Origin: CALJFL01 sp047633055 | GTDB lineage: Bacteria > Pseudomonadota > Gammaproteobacteria > Pseudomonadales > Halieaceae | Reading direction: 5' to 3' | DNA: 64,000 nucleotides | NCBI GenBank assembly: GCA_047633055.1 | Contig: JBLIEI010000015.1 | Span: forward strand, 9,818-73,817 | Shown here: positions 53,633 through 60,935 of the stretch, piece after piece | Position numbering within the stretch: the first letter of the stretch is position 1 | Layout of the letters: the number at the start of each line of letters is the position of its first letter | Translations under genes and position numbers: made by a program | The notes under the pieces: model-generated | Databases searched by the model: none | What the model was told of the DNA's origin: nothing | Seen by the model: the letters and a program-made list of their open reading frames with translations, nothing else

Positions 53633-55363
53633 TCACGAATAAATTGCGCTAAGCTCAGGGAAGAATTTTTCCCGCACAGCGCTTTTGATAACCTTGTTCA
53701 CGGCGTTGACGGGTAGTGCGACTTCAGTGATTACGATAAAACTCGGTACTTTGAAATACGCCAGTGTTGCTTCGCAGTGGCGTTTAATGTCGTTAGCGTT
53801 GATTTTTTTAACATTGCCAGTGGCTACTTTTACAACAGCGGCGACCTCCTCGCCGTATTGTTCACTGTGCACTGCGAATGCAGCGACTGCCTCTACCCCG
53901 GGCATAGCCTGGATGCGATGTTCTATCTCAATGGGGTAGATGTTTTCTCCGCCTCGAATCACCATGTCTTTGGCACGATCACAGATAAAGATACAGCCAT
54001 CCTCGTCGAGATAGCCAATGTCGCCGGTCCTGAACCACCCGTCTTGGAATTCGCGGCAATTCGCATCGGTCGCGTTCAGGTAGCCCATGATAACAGTGGG
54101 ACTTTTCAACCATACCTCTCCCGGTGTACCCGATGGCACTTCCTTACCGCTTTCATCGCAAAACTGTAACGCGACTATTGGATTTACAAAACCACTGGAT
54201 CCGGGCTTGTGATTGACAAAATAGCCAGTGAATGCGGTACCTGCCGCCCCCGATTCCGTCATACCCCAGCCCGCGCCGGGTAGGGCAGAGGGCACTTTTT
54301 CAGAAACGCGCTCTGCCAGTTTGCTGGGGGTGGCTGCGCCGCCCGCGCTCATGTTTATGATGTTGCTTGAATCAATGGTCTGGAATTCACTGTTGCTTAA
54401 CAGGTCCAACAACATGGAGGGCGCACCCATGACCAGGGAAATTTTTTCCTGATCTATCAATCGGCAGGCGGCGACAGGATCCCATTTGTACATCATGACA
54501 AGGCAACGGCCGCCGCGTAGATTAAGAATAAACTGTGAAAAAAGTCCGCTGACATGGAACAGCGGGACTGCCAGTAAAGCTCTTGGCGGCATGCCTTTTT
54601 GTCCATGCCTGTTATATGAGTCGATGTTGCAGATATACGCGGCGGCGCCAACCGCTTCAAAATTGGTTAGCGACTGGCAGCAGTTTCGATGACTGAACAT
54701 TGCCCCTTTGGGTTTGCCGGACGTGCCAGAGGTGTACATGATCATGGCCAGTTCTTCCGGGTCCACGGTCATTGCCGTGGAAAGGTCCGGGATGCTTGCA
54801 GGATTATCTACGTTTATCACGTCTTCGAATCTATGACGATTACCGTCGTTGATAAATGCGCTCGCTCGTACCACAATCGTAGGAATCTCCGGCTCATTCG
54901 GGTCGAGAATTTGCAAACGCTTTTCGTCACAAAATATCAGCGACACCTGCGCATCCGACAGGCATTGTTGCAATTCCTGGGCAAGTCCCCAGCTATTTAG
55001 CGGGACGATGACTGCGCCGACTTTAACCACAGCGACAAATGCGACCATCCACTCTGGATAGTTTCGCATTGCAATAGCTACCCGGTCGCCTGCTCCGACG
55101 CCGAACTCCGCTCTCAGTTGCAGTGCCAGTAGATCAACTTGGCGGTAGAACTCGTTGAAGGAGAGGCGTTCGTTCTGAAAGACAAGAAACTCTTGATCAC
55201 CGTAAGTACGGCCTTTATCGAGCAACTCGATAAAGGTTTTGGGAGCATTCAGGTAGACAGAATACTCGATTCCGCCCAGGTCGTGTCTCACCGTTTCGAA
55301 CGGGGCGCCAGGCTTCGTTAGTTCGCTTATCGCAGACTGATAGTGTTCTTTGAGCGCGCTCAT
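53633..55363 (-). CDS. Acyl-CoA synthetase (class I adenylate-forming enzyme)
   Basis: This 576-residue enzyme has the AMP-binding core motif MYTSGTSGKPKGAMFSHRN at about residues 213-231, GWGMTESGAAGTAF, the YLDEDGCIFICDRAKDMVI hinge with the TGD of WFRTGDIGY, and the C-terminal lysine in LPVNAVNKVIKSAVRE. It activates a carboxylic acid as acyl-AMP and transfers it to CoA in the cytoplasm; length and motifs fit long-chain or steroid-acid ligases of the FadD/CaiC type. Its stop lies 15 bases before the next SDR gene's end in gene order, and the SDR precedes it on the same strand. A fatty, aromatic or steroid side-chain acid is plausible. Confidence 0.88.
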   Translation of the reverse strand: MSALKEHYQSAISELTKPGAPFETVRHDLGGIEYSVYLNAPKTFIELLDKGRTYGDQEFLVFQNERLSFNEFYRQVDLLALQLRAEFGVGAGDRVAIAMRNYPEWMVAFVAVVKVGAVIVPLNSWGLAQELQQCLSDAQVSLIFCDEKRLQILDPNEPEIPTIVVRASAFINDGNRHRFEDVINVDNPASIPDLSTAMTVDPEELAMIMYTSGTSGKPKGAMFSHRNCCQSLTNFEAVGAAAYICNIDSYNRHGQKGMPPRALLAVPLFHVSGLFSQFILNLRGGRCLVMMYKWDPVAACRLIDQEKISLVMGAPSMLLDLLSNSEFQTIDSSNIINMSAGGAATPSKLAERVSEKVPSALPGAGWGMTESGAAGTAFTGYFVNHKPGSSGFVNPIVALQFCDESGKEVPSGTPGEVWLKSPTVIMGYLNATDANCREFQDGWFRTGDIGYLDEDGCIFICDRAKDMVIRGGENIYPIEIEHRIQAMPGVEAVAAFAVHSEQYGEEVAAVVKVATGNVKKINANDIKRHCEATLAYFKVPSFIVITEVALPVNAVNKVIKSAVREKFFPELSAIYS

Positions 55364-55378
55364 GGCGATTCCGTTACA

Positions 55379-56140
55379 TTAAATCTGCTCTGGTCGGAAC
55401 AATGCATCGTGACCTCCGTCAATATACAACACGGACCCGCAGATGAAGCTCGCCTTTTCGCTGAGGAGAAAACTGGCAGCAGCAGCAATGTCTTTGGGCT
55501 GTCCTTGTCTGCCGATGGGAATTGAATCTGCAAAGAGCCTCACCGCTTCGCCGTAAACTGGATCGTTTTGTATAGCGTCACTGAGCGGGGTTTTGACGAG
55601 TCCTGGCGCCAAGGCATTAATTCGTATGCCCTGAGTGGCATAGACAGGGGCATTACGCTTCATCCACAGAGTGAGGGCCTGCTTCGTCCCCGCGTACACC
55701 ATTTGCGCATCGATAGTCTGGGCAATAGCTCCAGCGGCAGTTTCGTCTCCGCCAAGTAACGTTTGTACATACTCTTCCTTGGTTGCCATTGACGCCGAGT
55801 TCGATGAGATTAGCAGCACTGCAGCGCCATTGGCCATCAACAGGTCGTGTAAACCTTCAATCAGATTGATTGTTCCGAAATAATTTACTGCGGAGATCAA
55901 AGCTTGATCGGTGGTGCTTGCGCCCAGACCTGCGCAAGTCACTAAGCCTGCCAGCCCGTCAGTGCAGTGTTTTCGAATAGCATCAATTGCTATGCCGCGA
56001 CCCTCAGATGTTGCCAGATTGGCAACAATGTCAGCGTCTAGGATGTCGACCACGAGTACGCTGTGGCCCTCCGACACCAGTTGAGCTTTGATGGCAGCGC
56101 CGATACCGCTGGCACCCCCGGTTACTATGTAGGTTCCCAT
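55379..56140 (-). CDS. SDR oxidoreductase, 3-alpha-hydroxysteroid dehydrogenase-like
   Basis: This 253-residue short-chain dehydrogenase has the Rossmann start TGGASGIGAAI at residues 7-17, LVVDILDADIVANLATSEGR, CAGLG, the catalytic serine in LLISSNSASM, and YAGTKQAL with catalytic Tyr and Lys. LSDAIQNDPVYGEAVR and the YIDGGHDALFRPEQI end closely resemble Comamonas 3-alpha-hydroxysteroid dehydrogenase (HsdA) and coniferyl alcohol dehydrogenase. It would oxidise a hydroxyl on a steroid or aromatic. It is the upstream gene of a two-gene unit with the acyl-CoA synthetase, with a 15-base gap. Confidence 0.87.
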   Translation of the reverse strand: MGTYIVTGGASGIGAAIKAQLVSEGHSVLVVDILDADIVANLATSEGRGIAIDAIRKHCTDGLAGLVTCAGLGASTTDQALISAVNYFGTINLIEGLHDLLMANGAAVLLISSNSASMATKEEYVQTLLGGDETAAGAIAQTIDAQMVYAGTKQALTLWMKRNAPVYATQGIRINALAPGLVKTPLSDAIQNDPVYGEAVRLFADSIPIGRQGQPKDIAAAASFLLSEKASFICGSVLYIDGGHDALFRPEQI

Positions 56141-56285
56141 GCACTGAGCCTTGAATTGGAGTTACTTTAGCGCCCTCAATGTACCGCTGAGTGTGCGAAG
56201 AGCAAAGCGTTTGATCGGACTATTCACCGCGAAGTCAGGTGTTGATCGTAGAAACCTGAGCATGGTTCAAATGCCTGGATGAGCT

Positions 56286-56305
56286 ACACTGCCGTAACGC
56301 AGTGT
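56286..56305. promoter_or_regulatory. Perfect dyad upstream of the YtcJ-like gene
   Basis: ACACTGC-CGTAAC-GCAGTGT is a 7+6+7 perfect inverted repeat that ends 28 bases before the amidohydrolase ATG. The position fits a repressor operator or leader hairpin. No regulator gene is adjacent, so the binding factor is unknown. Confidence 0.4.
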
Positions 56306-56333
56306 TTACAGTCAATATTCATGGGGTTTCTCA

Positions 56334-58067
56334 ATGGGCGGAAAGAAAAGAACAATCAATAGTCTGGTTATGGTTGCCGGTCTGATATTCACTGGAGTTA
56401 GTTGTGCAGCTGAGAAGCCTGTGCCAACGGCTACCCAGATCTATGCCGGCGGCACTATTGTTACGATGGACATTGCAAAGCCCTGGGTCGAGGCGGTCGC
56501 TGTCAGTGGCGAGCAAATTCTCGCCGTCGGTTCGCTAGCCGATATGGAAAAATTGCGTGGCTCGGATACCCGGATGGTAGACCTGGACGGCAATACGCTT
56601 TTGCCGGGGTTTATCGATGCCCACGGTCACTTTGGTATGGTGGGCCTTGCGGTGATGTCGGCAAACCTCGCGGCACCGCCCGAGGGCATCAGCAGCGATA
56701 TTGCGACAATCATCCGTCAGATGAAAGCCCATATCGATAGCCCTCAGGCCCAAGAATCGGGTGTTGTGTTCGGGATGAACTACGACGATTCCCAGCTGAC
56801 AGAGAAGAGGCATCCAACCGCAGCGGAACTCGACCGCGTTAGTACTACCTTGCCGGTTGTGATTCTCCATCAATCAGGGCACGTGGGTGTGGTCAATTCC
56901 AAGGCGCTAGAATTATTTGGCTACAATGAGAATACGCCGAACCCGGCGGGCGGCGTGTTGCAGCGCATTGCCGGTTCCAGCAGGCCCAACGGTGTATTGG
57001 AGGAGGTGGCTCTATTTGTCCCGTTGCTGCCATTGCTGGCGCCTAGCAGCGCATCCTCCGGAATGGCGATGTTACAGGCCGCTCAGCGCGCTTATTTCGC
57101 TGCTGGTTTTACCACGGCTCAAGAGGGACGATCAGATCTGGCAGGCATTGGTTCACTCCAGCGTTTCGCCTCCCAAGGCGAATTACAGATTGACGTAGTT
57201 GCCTATCCTGACCCTGGATTCTACGGCGATGATGAGAAACTCAAGAAACTGATGAGCATAGACCAGCGCAAGTATCAGAATCACTTTAGAGTCGGTGGTA
57301 TCAAACTATCCCTGGACGGTTCGCCACAGGCAAAAACGGCATGGCTAACCAAAGCCTACCATGTCGTACCCGAGGGTCTTGATGACGACTACGCGGGCTA
57401 TCCGGCGATGAAGTCTGAAAACCTCGACAAATATGTCGACATGGCTTTTGCCAACGATTGGCAGATATTAGTACATAGCAATGGTGATGCTGCAATTGAT
57501 CAGTTTGTTACTGCGGTGACCAAGGCTAGAGCCAAACATGGCGATAAGGACGTACGCCCCGTTATTATCCACGCACAAACGGCGCGTGAAGATCAACTGG
57601 ATGCGATGAAGGCTCTGAGCGTGATTCCATCGTTCATGACCGTGCACACTTTTTACTGGGGAGACTGGCACCGGGATTCGGTGCTGGGGCCGGAACGTGC
57701 CATGCGAATTTCGCCGACGCGATCAGCACTGGACCGCAATATGCTCTATACCGCGCACAACGACGCACCGGTAACCCTGCCTAACGCGATAATGATCTTG
57801 TCAAGTCAGGTTAACCGTACGACCCGCAGCGGCCAGGTGCTCGGTGAGTCACAGCGTGTCTCAGTTGAAGAGGCACTTAAGTCGATAACGGTAAACGCCG
57901 CATACCAGAGTTTTGAGGAAGACAGCAAAGGGACAATCACGCCAGGCAAAGTTGCTGATTTTGTAATTTTAGATGCAAACCCAATTGCAGCCGAAGCCAA
58001 CGCTCTCAATGACATTAACGTTATGGCGACCATTAAGGGCGGAAAGACGGTGTATTCCGCACTCTGA
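56334..58067 (+). CDS. Exported amidohydrolase-3 family protein (YtcJ-like)
   Basis: This 577-residue metal-dependent hydrolase has a signal peptide that may carry a lipobox (FTGVSC, Cys24), then QIYAGGTIVTMD. The first metal motif is GFIDAHGHFG at about residues 92-101, the lysine in RVGGIKLSLDGSPQ is likely carboxylated, and NGDAAIDQFV, PVIIHAQTA and YTAHNDAPV provide the other ligands. The end KGTITPGKVADFVILDANP is typical of the amidohydrolase fold. Substrates of YtcJ-like proteins are mostly unknown (amides, formamides, cyclic imides). The export signal points to a periplasmic role. A perfect dyad lies just upstream. Confidence 0.85.
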   Translation: MGGKKRTINSLVMVAGLIFTGVSCAAEKPVPTATQIYAGGTIVTMDIAKPWVEAVAVSGEQILAVGSLADMEKLRGSDTRMVDLDGNTLLPGFIDAHGHFGMVGLAVMSANLAAPPEGISSDIATIIRQMKAHIDSPQAQESGVVFGMNYDDSQLTEKRHPTAAELDRVSTTLPVVILHQSGHVGVVNSKALELFGYNENTPNPAGGVLQRIAGSSRPNGVLEEVALFVPLLPLLAPSSASSGMAMLQAAQRAYFAAGFTTAQEGRSDLAGIGSLQRFASQGELQIDVVAYPDPGFYGDDEKLKKLMSIDQRKYQNHFRVGGIKLSLDGSPQAKTAWLTKAYHVVPEGLDDDYAGYPAMKSENLDKYVDMAFANDWQILVHSNGDAAIDQFVTAVTKARAKHGDKDVRPVIIHAQTAREDQLDAMKALSVIPSFMTVHTFYWGDWHRDSVLGPERAMRISPTRSALDRNMLYTAHNDAPVTLPNAIMILSSQVNRTTRSGQVLGESQRVSVEEALKSITVNAAYQSFEEDSKGTITPGKVADFVILDANPIAAEANALNDINVMATIKGGKTVYSAL

Positions 58068-58089
58068 CCGGCAGCGCTTTCGGGTGCCT

Positions 58090-58112
58090 GGGGTCATGTG
58101 GTGCCTGACCCC
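58090..58112. repeat. GGGGTCA palindromic repeat (REP-like)
   Basis: GGGGTCA and TGACCCC at the two ends pair across a nine-base middle (TGTGGTGCC). The whole unit GGGGTCA...TGACCCC is a familiar RAYT-associated palindrome. It lies between the convergent YtcJ-like and SDR genes, where such repeats often settle and can act as bidirectional transcript ends. Confidence 0.55.
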
Positions 58113-58135
58113 GTCGGAGTTCGTCGATGACGTTT

Positions 58136-58804
58136 TTACGATAAACCTTTCACTGGCAGCAGCGCACCATGGATTGCATGCGCTCTTTCCGACGCCAAAA
58201 AGCAAATCACCTCTGCCAGTTTCTCGGGTGTAACCCAGGCTGAAAAATCTGCGTCGGGCATCCCGTCTCGATTAGGCGGTGTATCAATGATACTGGGCAA
58301 CACGGCATTTACATTTACACCTCCGCTTTTAAGTTCTTCCGACAGACTCTCTGTAAGGCGCATTACCGTCGATTTGGCGCTGCAGTAGGCGCTCATATCT
58401 GCCGCCCCGCTCAGTGCTCCTAGTGCACCTATATTGACGATTGTGCCGCGAGCCTGGGTGATCGCAGGTACCGCTGCGCGGGTGGCATTGCGCAGAGTAG
58501 TCACATTCAGTTTGAACATGAGTTCCCACTGATCGTCTGATGGGTCGCTCGCACTTATACCCATGGCGAAGCCACCTGCGATGTTGAACAGCGCGTCTAT
58601 TGGCCCGATCCGCTCGAAACGGGCTTTGGTAGCGGCCGCGTCCAATAGGTCTAGTTGATAATAGTTTTGGCAATGAGGGAGGGTGTCGGCGGCTACGATG
58701 TCCAGACCGGTGACCGTTGCACCGTACTCTGCCGCTTTTTTGGCGGCGGCCTGGCCAAGCGATCCGGCAGCACCGGTAATAACGATATGTTTGTTGGCGA
58801 GCAT
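58136..58804 (-). CDS. SDR family NAD(P)-dependent oxidoreductase
   Basis: This 222-residue short-chain dehydrogenase has the dinucleotide motif ITGAAGSLGQAAA at residues 9-21, then TVTGLDIVAADT, NIAGGFAMGI, IVNIGALGAL and the catalytic tetrad in SAYCSAKSTVMR. It is shorter than usual because the C-terminal cap is brief, but the core is intact: it ends IHGALLPVKGLS. Substrate unknown. It is convergent with the YtcJ-like gene and divergent from glnK. Confidence 0.85.
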   Translation of the reverse strand: MLANKHIVITGAAGSLGQAAAKKAAEYGATVTGLDIVAADTLPHCQNYYQLDLLDAAATKARFERIGPIDALFNIAGGFAMGISASDPSDDQWELMFKLNVTTLRNATRAAVPAITQARGTIVNIGALGALSGAADMSAYCSAKSTVMRLTESLSEELKSGGVNVNAVLPSIIDTPPNRDGMPDADFSAWVTPEKLAEVICFLASERAHAIHGALLPVKGLS

Positions 58805-58923
58805 TTTACGATTTCCTTGGCGGAATTTTTGCAGTCAGCACTTAAATTGAGTCCAGCGGGCTAGCAGAACTTAACGTTTGCCCCAAGTTGTGGCACGATG
58901 CCTGATCGACAGAGTCGACGCCC

Positions 58924-58940
58924 CGCACCATTGTGGTGCG
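58924..58940. promoter_or_regulatory. NtrC-binding-site-like dyad upstream of glnK
   Basis: CGCACCA-TTG-TGGTGCG is a perfect 7+3+7 dyad that matches the NtrC consensus TGCACCA-N3-TGGTGCA except for the outermost pair. It lies 72 bases before the glnK ATG, where glnK-amtB operons normally have NtrC sites. A clear sigma54 -24/-12 promoter could not be fixed: TGGCACG at 58889 has the right -24 but a poor -12 (GA for GC) and lies upstream of the dyad. Confidence 0.55.
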
Positions 58941-59012
58941 CCACTCGCCCCGAGGGACCAAAGCCCGCGAATAATACAATAATCGTGCGACTAATAAAAA
59001 GAGGATTCGCCA

Positions 59013-59351
59013 ATGAAGATGATTACCGCGATTGTTAAGCCCTTTAAGCTTGATGATGTCCGCGAAGCGCTGCAGCAAATGGGCATCACGGGTATGACTG
59101 TTGAAGAGGTTAAGGGTTATGGCCGTCAGAAGGGGCATACCGAACTGTATCGTGGTGCCGAGTACCACGTTGAATTCCAGCCGAAGATAAAACTGCAGTT
59201 GGCGGTTGCCGATGGTCAGGTCGAGTCCGCCATCGAGGCTATTTGCAGTGCAGCTAACACCGGTAAAATTGGCGACGGCAAGATATTTGTCTCAGCGCTG
59301 GAACAAAGCATTCGCATTCGTACCGGGGAAACCGGCGACGACGCTCTATAA
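59013..59351 (+). CDS. glnK: PII nitrogen regulatory protein
   Basis: This 112-residue PII protein shows all family signatures: MKMITAIVKPFKLDDVREAL at the start, the T-loop with uridylylation Tyr51 in ELYRGAEYHVEF, and GKIGDGKIFV-type nucleotide residues around 85-92. It senses 2-oxoglutarate and ATP/ADP and, when deuridylylated, blocks AmtB. Since amtB follows 13 bases later this is the GlnK paralogue rather than GlnB. An AGAGGA ribosome site precedes the ATG, and the NtrC-like dyad upstream suggests nitrogen-limitation control. Confidence 0.95.
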   Translation: MKMITAIVKPFKLDDVREALQQMGITGMTVEEVKGYGRQKGHTELYRGAEYHVEFQPKIKLQLAVADGQVESAIEAICSAANTGKIGDGKIFVSALEQSIRIRTGETGDDAL

Positions 59352-59364
59352 CAGGTAGACTCTT

Positions 59365-60669
59365 ATGAAAATTATAAAAAGTGTTGGTGTTTTACTGGCC
59401 GCCTCGGTCGTGTCCTCTGTAGCGCTGGCAGGTGAGATTGATGGCGCTGACACGGCGTGGATTTTAACGTCTACCGCTCTGGTTCTGTTCATGACCATAC
59501 CCGGCCTCTCGCTGTTTTATGCGGGACTGGTTCGGACTAAGAATGTACTGTCGGTGCTGATGCAGTGTTTTGCGCTGACCTGCTTGATGTCACTGGTCTG
59601 GTTTGTCATGGGCTACACCATAGCGTTTGGCAGCGAGGGTGTAGAGCAGGGCAAGTTCATCGGTGATTTCGGAAATATTATGTTCGCTGGAATGACCATG
59701 GACAGCGTGAACGGCACGATTCCCGCCCCACTGTTTGCCATGTTCCAAATGACCTTTGCGATCATAACGCCGGCGCTGATTGTCGGTAGCTTTGCTGAAC
59801 GCATGCGATTCTCGGCGATGCTTCTGTTCAGTACAATCTGGATGCTTGTCGTCTACGCTCCGATTTGTCACTGGGTATGGGGTGGCGGCTGGCTTGGTGA
59901 GATGGGTCTACAAGACTTTGCTGGCGGTACGGTAGTCCATATCACTGCCGCTGTTGCCGCGCTGGTTGCCGCTATCATAATGGGGCCACGCCGTGGCTTT
60001 GGCACCGTGGCGATGCCCCCTCACAACCTGACCATGACCGTAACCGGTGCTGGCATGTTGTGGGTAGGGTGGTTCGGCTTTAACGCCGGTTCAGCTTTGG
60101 CCGCTGACGGTAGCGCTGCTATGGCAATGTTAGTAACACATCTGTCAGCTGCCTGCGGTGCGCTCGCCTGGATGGCAATGGAATGGTTGCGTCATGGTAA
60201 GCCTTCTGTCCTGGGTATCGTGACCGGCATGGTCGCTGGCTTGGGTACTATTACTCCAGCTTCCGGTTCTGTCGGTCCTGCCGGTGCGGTCGTTATCGGC
60301 CTGAGTGCAGGTGTCATTTGTTATTTCGCCACCAACTACCTGAAAAACAAACTTCGCGTCGACGATAGTCTGGATGTTTTCCCGGTCCACGGTGTCGGCG
60401 GCATACTGGGCACGTTGTTAGCCGGTATATTTTGTTCAACTCAATTAGGAATATTCAGTGGCAATGGGTTTTCTGATGGAGTGAGCAGTATTGGCGGCCA
60501 GTTGATGATCCAGGGAACCGGAGTGGTTGCCACAATTGTCTATACGGCTGTTGCGAGCTTTGTGATTTTTAAAGTGGTAGACCTGTTGGTGGGTCTGCGC
60601 GTTGATGATGACGAAGAGACTCAGGGTCTGGATCTCGTGTTGCACGATGAGCGTGGTTACGACCTGTAG
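59365..60669 (+). CDS. amtB: Ammonium transporter AmtB
   Basis: This 434-residue Amt channel has a cleavable signal peptide (ending near VALA, residue 22), as in E. coli AmtB, and eleven membrane helices. Typical stretches include DTAWILTSTALVLFMTIPGL, WVWGGGWLG, the first pore histidine in FAGGTVVHITAAVAALVAA, the second pore histidine in DDSLDVFPVHGVGGILG, and GWFGFNAGS. The two-histidine pore is intact. The C-terminal tail (VDDDEETQGLDLVLHDERGYD) is the part regulated by GlnK. It imports ammonium; nadE and other ammonia users are elsewhere in the window. Confidence 0.95.
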   Translation: MKIIKSVGVLLAASVVSSVALAGEIDGADTAWILTSTALVLFMTIPGLSLFYAGLVRTKNVLSVLMQCFALTCLMSLVWFVMGYTIAFGSEGVEQGKFIGDFGNIMFAGMTMDSVNGTIPAPLFAMFQMTFAIITPALIVGSFAERMRFSAMLLFSTIWMLVVYAPICHWVWGGGWLGEMGLQDFAGGTVVHITAAVAALVAAIIMGPRRGFGTVAMPPHNLTMTVTGAGMLWVGWFGFNAGSALAADGSAAMAMLVTHLSAACGALAWMAMEWLRHGKPSVLGIVTGMVAGLGTITPASGSVGPAGAVVIGLSAGVICYFATNYLKNKLRVDDSLDVFPVHGVGGILGTLLAGIFCSTQLGIFSGNGFSDGVSSIGGQLMIQGTGVVATIVYTAVASFVIFKVVDLLVGLRVDDDEETQGLDLVLHDERGYDL

Positions 60670-60682
60670 TTAACGTGATTGA

Positions 60683-60703
60683 GAGCGGGCTGTATACCCG
60701 CTC
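60683..60703 (+). terminator. Hairpin after amtB
   Basis: GAGCGGG and CCCGCTC form a perfect seven-pair stem with a seven-base loop, 14 bases after the amtB stop. The following ATTCCCTT is only partly T-rich, so it may be a weak intrinsic terminator or a 3' stability hairpin for the glnK-amtB transcript. Confidence 0.5.
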
Positions 60704-60935
60704 ATTCCCTTGTCGTCTTCTGCGTTCAAATTCAAGGCTCTGCACCGGGCGGGTTCAGACACTGTAATGTCATAGGCGCCGATGGGTGGTTGCCGAAGAG
60801 TTAACGCTGAATGTTACGAGCGGCCCGGTTATTTTTTGTCAAAAGCTGTCCTGGAAACCAATCTTACCGCCATCCAACCGGTATAATGGTAATCCTTCAA
60901 GCCTGTATTGTCGCCCACACCCATGGACTTCTTTT

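Noticed and set aside
58889..58904. Sigma54 promoter candidate TGGCACG-N4
   Set aside because: The -12 element is GA instead of GC and the NtrC-like dyad lies downstream of it, so I do not call it a promoter.
60786..60935. N-terminal extension of the M16 protease from a GTG
   Set aside because: The ATG at 60936 starts a proper signal peptide; the extension would bury it.
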